Source of the DNA: Lumbricus rubellus
Taxonomy: Eukaryota > Annelida > Clitellata > Crassiclitellata > Lumbricidae
DNA length: 64,000 nucleotides
Direction: 5' to 3'
NCBI GenBank assembly: GCA_945859605.1
Contig: OX243816.1
Coordinates: 42,091,191-42,155,190, forward strand
A program made the translations under genes and the position numbers. Below the pieces are notes generated by a model. The model saw only the letters and a program-made list of their open reading frames with translations. It did not search any database and was not told where the DNA came from. Below are positions 37,501-49,500 of the stretch, piece by piece (within the stretch, counting starts at the first letter, position 1; the number at the start of each line of letters is the position of its first letter).

Positions 37501-40500
37501 TAGCTATGAAGACTTTTGATTAATACACACGACAAATTGATTTTTTTTTAAATTACCCAAAAGCAACAGCAGAAGAAAATTAAGACACACTAAACAAAAC
37601 CAACACACAATGCAGAAGGAGACCTGAAAATTGTTCTTCAGGACACAACTATGACATCAAAGCAATGTGCAGGCACAGGAAACAAATACGCAATGCAGAA
37701 GGTGAAACAAAGAATGAACCAAAAGTAACAGCAGATGAAACAATTAAGATATACAGTAAACAAATCAACACACAATGGGAGCCTTGAAGAAGGAGTAGGC
37801 TGCATTTGTAAATTTTTGATAACAAAATTTAATATCAGTTAAGGTAACTAACTATTAGCCATTTTCGTAAGTTTATTTTAAATAAATCAATGTTAGGAGA
37901 GGCCTTTAGGTTTTGTGGAAGGTTATTCCAAAAGAGTGGACCCAACATTTTATGGAGAATTTACTGGCGAATCAAACCATTTCAATCATAACGTCACAGT
38001 TTACATGTAAAGACACAATCGGTCAGACCCCTGACAGCGAACTAGCTGTTAGATCAAGAACGAGAAATGAGATTTTAGGCCTATACTAATGGTTAAGCGC
38101 AACAGTCGATCTTTGAAACAGAATTATATTGATCTATATATTGACTAAACCACTCTGATTTGGTGCCGTGATCTTTTAAACGCTCGTCACAAGTGATTTG
38201 ACGAAAAATCTCCCGTGGAAAATCGCACGAAAGTTATTATAAAATTATGTTAGCCTAAGGTATTCGCAATCTACAACTAAGACTACAAAAACCATTGACA
38301 TGATGTAGAGTAAGCTTATACGAACCCACTTGTACTTTATTTTTCCGACTTCAAGTTGGACCTGTGTTACATATGTCGTTCCGAACTGGACGGTGCCAAT
38401 TTCCCAGTTGTCGGAACAGATGTCTAGCAAGGTGAATTTCATGATGTATACCTCGTCCTTAAAGGCCATCGTTTGCCACCCGTTACCCACGCTGTATCTG
38501 AGCGCTAGCATTGCATCAGAATATGTCTTTCCATCGACATCCTTCATCGTCATTTCGAACGATTTCTGCTGGTATGTATTGTTGTCAATAATGAGAAGAC
38601 TTTTGTCGCACGGTTGGTTAGCCATTGGTTCTTTAAGTCAAATACACACAGGCAACAACCTTGTAGAAACCCATTCAATAGTTTTTAAAGTATGCGTAAC
38701 GATTCATCCTCAAGGCTGTAAAACGTTTAGTTTTCGATGATTTTTCTAAGATTATGGGCGAGTAAAGTGGACACACGAGACCCTTTAGGTCCATTCTAAA
38801 AACGGAAGTCGTTAGTTCTCCGTAATTATTGTTGCCTCTCACGATGATTTTGTCTACTCTTACTGCTCCACATAATTATTTAGTCAGTCTTAAAATGTCA
38901 AATCGTTTAAGTTAAGCTACATTCAGAAAAGTCAGAACGTGTTTCGATATTTACGACTTTCTAGATAAATCATGAATTAAAGTCTCGGATAAAAATCCCA
39001 ACAAATGAGCTAAATTTATGCTAAATATAAGCTTCAATTTCTTCAATGCCAGTTTACGAAATATTGTTTTGCTTGCTTTCGTCGAACCTGAGGTGTATCA
39101 GGATTGAAGGATAGGCCTACACAAAACAGGAAACGTATAATATACACTGTGTCCCAATAAATCGAGACCCCTTTTTATAATGTGAATAAAACAGGCAAAT
39201 CTTAGTCGATTTTCAAACTTTTAAAACTGTTTTTATCCTGAGATAATTATGGTCGAAATGCGTTACATGTAGCAAGGGCTGAAATTCGTTTGGAAAGGTT
39301 GACGGGTCTGACTTTGAATACGGGACGGTTGGCAGCCCTATTTAAATCCATACATTAAGTGAAGCCTACATTTAAAGATGCAGTCATTGAAAATTTCTAT
39401 CACCATGCATTGTCATTTGACACCGTAACAAGCCTACGCAGTTAGCGGCAACTCCTCATATAGAACTGCTCGGTGGCCAGGACAAATGAGAGCCCCAATC
39501 TCTCCAGTAGCAGGCACGGAAGTTTAACTTCTAGGCCTACCTTTATCGTTTTAACGACGTGAGCATAAATGGACTGGCAATCGAATGCGGATCGTCGCTA
39601 AAGTGCAATGCAAAAGAAACAGGGTTGGCAAAGATCGAGAAAATTTTCCATTATGTACCTGGCATCGAGTGTGATGGAATCGTTAAAGTTGATGACTCTG
39701 CAATCAGAAATGAAAGGGGAAATAAATATAACATGTTATTAAGTAAACAGGATCAAATAAACACATTTGCATTACCCGACTCCTGGTCTTTTCGGTAACT
39801 AGGAAATCACCATGATCGGTTTCGCTTGGCCGCCGCAGAGCCACCCGTGGTGACTACCTTGTCCCTCTTTCTAGTACCACTACCATGTAACGAAGATCAT
39901 TCTCAATTTCTCAGTGGTGGGTCTACCTATGAGGAAGGGCCATGCACCCTGCGGCTCTACGCTCGTGCAATATTGCAGAAATTGAGTTGACAAGGATAGA
40001 GTCATATTTCCTTTGTGTACCTGGCATCGAGTGTGTCGGAGTCGCTGAAGTTGATGACTCTGCAATCAGAAACGACAGAAGTAAAAGGAAATTAAGTTTA
40101 ATAAATGAACAAATAAACATTTTATTACCTAACTTACATGTAGATGCAAATAAATGTATACAGATCTATCTAAATATGTTGTTTTGTATTTGACTGGTTA
40201 TATAGCGCTTCTACTGACAAGAGGCTATTCCAGAGACTTGGTACTGTGGCGGATATGGCTTGGAATCTTGCAGAACTTGAGATAGGTTGTGAAACAGGCG
40301 GATGATCGGGTATAGTGCGTTGGCTGGATGGAGAAGAGCTCGCGAAGATGTCTAGGCTGAGAACATTGCAGGGAGTAATCGGTTAGCAAGATGACTTTGA
40401 TGTATTTCCCTGGGATCAGATTATTATCGGTGTCATATTCCACTTTCGAAGTTTAAACCGGTTTAATACAGCATATTTCTTTGTGAATTTCTCAACTATG

Positions 40501-43500
40501 GTTGTCGCAAAAGATAGGCGGCAGAAATTTCAGCGTTAAGCATTATTTTGAGCCAAGAATAAGAACTCGCTATCTTGGCTTAAAAGTTATCGCAGCCGCT
40601 CATGTGTAGCTAAAGATTAATTTTGACCTCATCTTTAACCTATCAGATGAATAATTATTACATAGGCCTACATGTATAACAGCTGCGAACTGTGGCAATG
40701 CACTGTTGACTTTTTGCTGCGTATAATAATTGATGAAAATTTTTCTGAGTACAGCTCAGAATGGCATTGCTTAATAAAAAAGGGCAATCATATAAACACC
40801 AATTAAGCACTAGTCTAGCTTCTGATGCAGACACATTAGTCAACCAACCGTGTGTATTGCAGTTGCAGTGTAACTCGATTGAAAAGTCGTCGATGTGGAT
40901 TAGGCCACCGGCGGCTTTGAAATCTAACTGGAAAGCATTTCCAACAACACTCTTTCCGACTGCTTTGTCCACTCGGCTCATTTCAGTATAATCCTTGAAT
41001 ATCTGATCAAACAAAATAGTAAGAAGAAATTACTGGCGAATCAAACCATTACAATCATAATGTCACCGTTTACATGTAAAGACAGAATCGGTCAGACCAC
41101 CGACAGCGAACTAGCTGTTAGATCAAGAACGAGAAATGAGATTTTAGGCCTACTAATGGTTAGGCGCAACAGTCGATCTTTGAAACAGAATTATATAGAT
41201 CTATATATTGACTAAACCCCTCTGATTTGGTGCCGTGATCTTTTAAACGCTCGTCACAAGTGATTTGACGAAAAATCTCCCGTGGAAAATCACACGAAAG
41301 TTATTATAAAATTATGTTAGCCTAAGGTATTCGCAATCTACAACTAAAACTACAAAAACCATTGACATGATGTAGAGTAAGCTTATACGAACCCACTTGT
41401 ACTTTATTTTTCCGACTTCAAGTTGGACCTGTGTTACATATGTCGTTCCGAACTGGACGGTGCCAATTTTCCAGTTGTCGGAACAGATGTTTAGCAAGGT
41501 GAATTTCATGATGTATACCTCGTCCTTAAGGGCCATCGTTTGCCACCCGTTACCCACGCTGTATCTGAGCGCTAGCATTGCATCAGAATATGTCTTTCCA
41601 GCGACATCCTTCATCGTCATTTCGAACGATTTCTGGTATGTATTGTTGTTAATGAGAAGACTTTTGTCGCACGGTTGGTTAGGCTTTAGTTCTTTAAGTC
41701 AAATACACACAGGCAACAACATTGTAGAAACCCATTCAATAGTTTTTAAAGTATGCGTATTAGGGTGCCAACCAAATGCATGGTGAAAAAATAATTTTGC
41801 CTGATCCAGTTGCCCACCCCCTAAAAATGTTTTCTATGGCAAGAAACTCATGTGATACAAATTTTATTCAGATAGAAGATTATTTAGAGGTAGCTTAGCG
41901 CGTCAGTAGTTTATAGTAGCGTTTAACATAATTTCTTCAGAATCGCATATGGAAATAGCATATATTTACAGAGAAGAGGCTGTGCTGTGACTCAATGTTC
42001 ATACTGACTAAGAATAATAATGTTTCTTGTAATTTGTTTATCTTTCCCAATTCTTGGATGTTGCTCTAATAACACGGATAAACCATAAAGGGCTAAATAA
42101 AGACTGTCAATGTAATTTCATACAACTTCCAGCAATACAATCCTTCCTGATGGTGCCTATGTTTTGTCTGAATAAAAGTGTATAAGAAAACACTACTGAG
42201 CTTGGTTTGTATACCAAAATCATGGAATTAGTCGCTGCCAAAGTGTTCAACACCAGATGGGACCTCCAATGGCAAAACATCAAGATATTTAGAAGATTTA
42301 GAGACTCACGTATAATTATGCATTTGAAGCAGACCGGTATGAAAATGGCATAAAGGTGACAGCAACTGCAGTGGTTTGGATCTGGTGCAAAATGAGTTTA
42401 TCGAGTTCATCCAGCTCAATGATATTCAGTCAAGACTGTTAGGAAGACTATGAGCTCTTTTACCTGGCACTGATATTATTAAAAGGAGTATAAAGTAAGG
42501 GAGAGGTGCATATATCCATGCCCCCTGGAGTCCACCCTAGAGCTAGATGGATGGCAAGGTCACAAACAAGGTTAAGAAGATACTTATTTTACTCAATGAA
42601 TCTCATCAAATGTGAATTGTCAGCTCTCCCAGAGTTCAAGTCAATTGTTAAGTTTACATTAAGTGTCTTTACACACATGCATGTGCCACACCTGATCCTC
42701 ACAACGACTTGAATCTTCTGCATGAGTTTGATGCATACAGACAAACAACTAAACTGTTATCGATTCAGCAATCAATTCCTTCTGTAGTTATTTGTAGTAT
42801 CTAGGTGAAATACTAATTGGTCACACTTTCTCTGATACAATGGTTCCTCTGGATTTGAAGGAAGCAATAGTCACAGCCCTAAGTAAAGAAACCCATGGAC
42901 AAACTCCTCGGCACGTTGTAAGTTTATACTGCATGGACATGACACTGTTGCTATACCAATGCTTCGGTGGTTGTCACAGCATATTTAGCAGTTTCTTGTG
43001 GCAATTGGAATATCACAGGACTTTTTGGCCCTAAAGACCTTCACCCTAGCATTTAAGAGAGCATTTCTGAGTATGCTAGTGCTCAAATATGGGCAGAGAG
43101 TTTGATGGTGGTCAACAATGCCGCTGATTTATTCAATGGTGTTCTTGGTCACTATGAAAAACAGAATAAATGTATGTTATAAGTTGCTGAGAGGCACCGC
43201 AAGACATTTCTGGTTACTAAAGAGCCTACTGTTGCTCGCCAGTAGTGCTGGGCTCAATTGCTCATCACTAACTTAGCAATAATGAGCACCCTTCATAGTA
43301 GTGTATCTTACGCATTGAAACATCATGGAATTTAACATTGTCCAATGCTAAAAACTTTAACTGCGTCAAGCTACCAGTAAATATTTTCTGGTTGACACCA
43401 AAATTTGTCTCCTTGCTTTTAGTAACTAAGGTAACAAATGTAGGGGGTGGGACAATGCAAAATACAAACTTTAATTTTGAGTGGCACCCTAATGCGTATC

Positions 43501-46500
43501 GATTCATCTTCAAGGCTGTAAAACTGTTAGTTTTCGATGATTTTTCTAAGATGATGGGCGAGTAAACTGGACACACGAGACCCTTTAAGTCCATTCTAAA
43601 AACGGAAGTCGTTAGTTCTCCGTAATTATTGTTGCCTCTCACGACGATTTTGTCTACTCTTACTGCTCCACATAATTATTTAGTCAGTCTTAAAATAGCA
43701 AATCGTTTAAGTTAAGCTACATTCAGAAAAGTCAGAACGTGGATCGATATTTACGACTTTTTAGATTAATCATGAAAGTCTCGAATAAAAATCCCAACAG
43801 ATGAGCTAAATTGATGCTAAATTTAAGCTTCAATTTCTTCAATGCCAGTTTACGAAATATTGTTTTGCTTGCTTTCGTCGAACCTGAGGTGTATCAGGAT
43901 TGAAGAATAGGCCTACAGAAAAACGAAAACGTGTAATATATATATATATATCTGACATTACCTGTGTTGTATGTTATCGTTGTTGGTTGCAAACACGGGC
44001 GGATCCAGGGGGGGGGTTCAATCCGGCCATGGCCCCCCTATTCTAAATCTCCATGGGACGTGGCCCCCCCCCCCCATTCATGGTCACCCAAAAGATTTTT
44101 TGCAGGGATCAGTCCTGGCCAGGAGAATTAATATATAAATGTATTTAAAATCTAAGCCTCTCAGACAATTGCATTGTCTTAATATAAAGCAACGAAAAGA
44201 AATAATCTTTCAACAGTATCCGACTATAATTTTTGGCATAGGCCTACAATGTATGTTATTCGTGTATATATTCATAGTAAAATGTAAAAATATTAACACC
44301 AATAAACACAATTAAAACCAATAGCAACTAACTATTAATTACAAAGCAAGTTAACACTAACAATAGTTTTAGGAATTAATTTAGTTTTTTCCAAATGCAA
44401 CTTGTTAAGTTTTCAATTTAGTCTATATGTGCAAGAAACTGCGGTGAATGATCACACATGTTTACTTCTTGTTCTTGTTTATTTCTTACTATGTTTCATT
44501 CAGTGGTGGGAAGTATTTTATTTACTGTAGTCTTAAAAATAATATAATACAGTGAGGTCTATTCATACTTTAACTTGGAAATGTTTTGAGCATTCTGTGC
44601 TTCATATTATAAATACATAAATACTTTTAAAAATACTTTTGTTTGCCATTAATAACAGCTAATAGGAGCAATGTTGTATGCTGTATGCAGTAGACCTACA
44701 ATAGCTATTATTCACTATTATTATTTATCGGGAAAGTCTCTGGTTATGGCCCTAAGCCAGATATAACATACATCCATGATCCATAACATAGCCATAATGT
44801 CATGGATAATATATAAATATAATATTATATATGCAGTCTACCAGGCAACATTTGCAATGCAACTTGTCAACCAACTGTCCACTTCAATCTGAGACTCAAA
44901 TGTAAGCCTCTTGCACAATTGCATTGTGAAATAAAAACTTTGGAAACCACTTTCACGAACAAGAGTTTGATCTAAAGATGCTTCTAAAAAACCTTAATTT
45001 ACCTATTTGCTCAAGAAAGGAGCACTCCTGGCCCCTTTTTCTAAAAATTTTCTTGTGTCAGTTTCAAAATCGATTGTTCTAGCAATATTATACTCAAAGG
45101 CTTCAAAGGTCAACCTGGCCAAATTCACAAGATGTTAATTAGATATTGTAGATCTTCAAACATTTAAATCTATCATTTTGTGTTGGCTAAATGATCTATT
45201 TGCAGAAGCTACCGCTGATGGAATTGTCAACAGTAAGCCCATGCGTTACCTGACACACATTTGGAAATAACTTTGAAGGATTTTTTTATATTATGTTAAA
45301 AGTTCAACAGGTTCAATGGGCACATCAAAAAGTTGCCTGTTATAGGCCTACCGATGGTAGGCTAAATGTTCAATTTCTTTTCCAAATCCTGACCATTATG
45401 GAATGCAGGATAAAGCTAGAGCTTTTCCTGCAAAATTACATGTAGGCCTAGGCTTATACATGATTATTTAACTCTGGGTAAAGGGTTTAATTCTTGTGCA
45501 AATATCTAAATTAAATATGCAAAAAAATAGAAAAAAATTGATTGCAAGCTCCTCCTAGCCCCTGAAAATGTAGGCCAATTTTTAAATCTGTGGGTTCTTG
45601 GGGGGCCTTAGCCCCTAGCCCTGATAAACTCCGTGCATGCCTATAAGAGTGCATTCCTTGTATTATAGGCTACATGTATACTGCATATACTGAATTGTTT
45701 TTAGCAATCTGATACAATCCTCTGTTAAAATGAGTGTTACTTACTCTTAATATTTGCACAAATACTATTTTTGTTCAACCGAATAGCTTCTCTCCAGCGC
45801 TATCTTTCAAATTTTAAACTCAAATTTCAAAATGTTTTGGTTCTGTTATTTGAACACCTGGTAAAACAACATCGTTACTACATGACTTTCAGATTTTGAC
45901 CCCCCAATTTATTAGTTCTTGGCTGGTTTGTGTACCATTTGCTATTATTTAACTGCAAAGTGTGTTCTGGTAATTCAGGACCATCTTAGAAAACAGAGAT
46001 AAGCTGATACTTGTGCTGAAAAGTCAGCTTATGTAATATAATTACACTCATGTCTGACGTTATTCACTATAATAACCCAGCAACAGCAAAACTGAGCCGC
46101 TGAACTCGATACATAATATAGATATTATTAATATTGTAATTATATATATTTTTTATTAGTACTGAACAAATTGAGTAATTCTGTTCAAATGACATCTCAG
46201 ACAAGCACTGTTGCAGTGTGGAAATTTTAAAAAATCTGTTTTTAAAGTATAGTCTATATTTATTGAGATTTTGTGGCACTCTTATAAGCACTGAAAATAC
46301 AGCTATTTTGCTAAGAAAACAGCTTAAAATGCTACAATTGCATGTGAAAATTCAAAAAGTTTCTGGTGGGGAGGGGATATCCCCCCTCCCCATACCCCTC
46401 CCTCACCACTCTCACCCCCAGAGGGGGGGGGGACTAAATTAAACTCTGGTTTCGGCCAAACGACAAAAAAATTCCGACCCAGGCCCAAAATGTTTTGGCC

Positions 46501-49500
46501 CCCCCCTTCGAAAATTCCTGTATCCGCCCCTGGTTGCAAAGAAGTCACTGTAATCGAAAGCAGAAATACATCGAATCAAATCTAATGACTTCTAGACTCA
46601 TAAAAACTCAATAACGTGATGTTTTGTAATCCGTTGGAGAAGGCTGGTCGAAATGTGTTACATGTAGCAAGGGCTGAAAGTCGTTTGGAAAGGTTGCCGG
46701 GTCTGACTTTGAATCCGGGACGGTTGGCAGCCCTATTTAAATCCTGCACTCCAACACATCTTCTTTATGTAAATGATCAATCAGTACTTACTTAAAGTTT
46801 TTCACAAAAGATATTAAAGATTTTTTTCACGTTTGAAGTATTTTGTTACAAAACGGAAAACCCAAAAATAATATTGCTGGTAAACTTTAATTTAGGCAGC
46901 TGAAGTTGAAAGATTCATATCTTTCTATCCGTTCAAATTTATGACACGATATTTTGGAATCATATTCTCTGTTCAATTCTCTAAATATTTGGAAATATTT
47001 AGGCCTATAACGAATAATAACCAGGCGTTGGAAATACATGAAAAACAGTTTGGCTTGCTTTTTATTGAACCACTGTGTAGTGAACTGGTTACGACCTGTC
47101 TTTCTCTCATTTACATATTTGCAAAACCTGTTGCTGGGTCCTTCTCACTTGACCTTGGTGACCCTGACAGTAGTCCTTTACGGGTCCTCTCCATTTGCTT
47201 ATTTCCAGCTTCTGCATCAACAGTGTGCAAAAACATGTTTCGTTAATAAGCCATAAAAACTGTGGTCATGGTTATTGTTAATGTCTACTATGTTGAAATT
47301 ACCTTTCACGACGCAGGCGGACATAATTAGCTTTCCGACTTGGATTTCTTTCTTGAGAGACTTGAAAGTGATGGATATTCGAAGCAGTTCCGTCAGTCGA
47401 CCAACACCCATGTGGTAGAAGACTTCAGAAGTCGACGGATACGACTGCAGAAAGAAAGAAGGAAAGATATGTATCTAGAAATCAGGACAGAGAGACAGAC
47501 AGTGACAGACAGAAGCAGATAATGGAGAGAAAGAGAGACTGCAGATCTGCAGGACAGTGGAAGTAGGCTAGGCCCTATAGGTGCTGCACATTAGCACAGA
47601 ATAGAATTCTATGGCTCAGTCTCGATCATTTGCTTCAATAATTGTTCCCTCTCTTTGGAATGTTCATTCTCCTTCTGTTCGCTCTACACGTAAACTTCTG
47701 TCTGGCTGTCTCTCCTCTGCTTTGTCACTTCTTAAAACCTGCTTCATCTCGCGGGGTTTTGCGGACTGGGAGCGCCTCTGAACGTTTCACCATACTTGAC
47801 GCGCTTTATAAAAGCTTAAAATTAGTACAATAATGCGCAGGACCTTATAATGTTAGGCACTGGCAATATTTACTAGCAACGACGCTGAAGGCGGAGTGTA
47901 AAAATTGGGTTTGAGTTTCGTCGGGCGTCCTCTCCCAAAATAGGCCTAAAGCATTTCACCAGACAAGCAGTCGGTTTACACTCATAAAACTTCACAATCA
48001 GTCACAGACATCGCATAAGTCTTTAAGTAATATTCAGCAAACCATAAAACAGCGTCGTCGTGTCAGAAAAACAGCGTCGTCGTGTCAGAAAAACAGCGTC
48101 GTCGGGTCAGAAAAACAGCGTCGTCGTGTCAGAAAAACAGCGTCGTCGGGTCAGAAAAACAGCGTCGTCGTGTCAGAAAAACAGCGTCGTCGTGTCAGAA
48201 AAACAGCGTCGTCGGGTCAGAAAAACAGCGTCGTCGGGTCAGAGAAACAGCGTCGTCGGGTCGGCCATTTGCCCTCCCACTTGCATGGACGCCCTATAGG
48301 CTAACTGTGATTATCAGAAAAGGGTTCAGGCACGAACCCCATCTGACTGGCTGATGTTATTGGCGTCGGTGAAGGTAAAGACAACCATGGTGACGTCTGT
48401 GGCAACCATACGGATGTTCACGAGCAAGAAGGTTTCCGATGGGTTTGATCTTGTGATGGCGACAAAGTCGTTGATTGTGACAACGACATCCTTCTTCGAT
48501 CCCTCCAGGATGTCGCTTCCGTCCAGAATGTCGTTGATAGTCGTCCGAAATTCTTTGGAGCCATCTCCGGAATATCGGTATTCGATGGGTGTGTAGCCGA
48601 CCGGACAGATGTTCGGAACTATTGGAAAATCATGCAGACGCTCATTGTGTTTGCTGGTGTGTAATGACGAGAACTCGTAGAACAAGACAGTAATAGCAGG
48701 AGGAAGGTAGTAGAAGAAGCAGTAGTTGTACTAGTAGTAGTAGTCGTCGTTGTATTATTGTCATTGTTATTATTATTAGCAGCAGTACTGCAGTAGTAGT
48801 ATGGTAGTAGTAGCAGTAGTAGTAGTGTGAGTAGTAGCAGTAGCATGGGCGGAGACTTTGGAGGGACAGAGGGACGGTCCTTTCAATGAAAGTGGTGGGG
48901 AACGGTCCTTGCATTTGTCCCCCACCCAATCGTTAAGACTTAGTGTCAGGACATGGCTACTTCATGAACGCACTGGTTGCGTTACAATATTAGAAGAAGA
49001 GATTATCGAACAAATTTAATGACTAAAAAAGGTCATCGGCAGAAATTTTGGTCGGCAAAAAAAATAAAAATTTGGTCGGCGACTCACCCGTTCGTCCGCC
49101 CAAAATCTCGCGCCCTTCTTTCGGCCACTCAGCGGAGTTTGGTTTCAGTTCTTAGGGGAGGAATAAAAATTAATTTTTTAGTGCTTCGGGCAGGGCTGAA
49201 AGTGGCTTGGAAAAGTTTCCCCGTCTGACTTTGGCGGACGAGCGGACGCCTGTGGCCCGAAAATTTTCTGACGACCTTTTCTTAGTCATTTTGTCCAATT
49301 TTTTTCAAAAGCCTACCATTTTTTCCTAGTTTTGGCACATGGTGGCCTATATTAAGGCATTCGGCGATTCACAACTAATTTTTCGTAAAGAAGTGATCCG
49401 GTTGAGACCCAGCAGCAACAGGTCTCGAAAATCGATGCCGGGTCGCAGACGCGGACACAACCGGCTCCCTTTCAGCCCTGCATGTAGCTCACGGACACCG

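Larger units (their letters stand above)
35960..39355 (-). repeat. Tandem duplication, copy 1 (module 3 and linker 5)
   Basis: From TGGTCTTTCTCGG at 35,960 to GGCAGCCCTATTTAAATCC near 39,355 it matches 39,783-46,745 at high identity once insertions are removed. It carries B3, C3 and a linker, so modules 2 and 3 are recent duplicates. Copy 1 has an extra insertion at 37,192-37,960. Confidence 0.85.
39783..46745 (-). repeat. Tandem duplication, copy 2 (module 2 and linker 3), enlarged by two hAT insertions
   Basis: Same order as copy 1. Removing the hAT elements at 41,761-43,491 and 43,994-46,532 restores near-collinearity with 35,960-39,355, so both insertions are younger than the duplication. 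The linker near 43,970/46,540 has no counterpart in copy 1, where other DNA replaces it. Confidence 0.8.

Noticed and set aside
41761..43491. Autonomous hAT transposase gene
   Set aside because: Only short broken frames are present and no BED or hAT dimerisation motif could be recognised.
48048..48267. CRISPR-like array because of ten regular repeats
   Set aside because: Units are contiguous 22-bp tandem copies without unique spacers, in a eukaryotic context.
48060..48354. Basic protein with KTASSGQKNSVV repeats
   Set aside because: The 22-bp unit gives the same peptide in shifted frames, a by-product of a tandem repeat.
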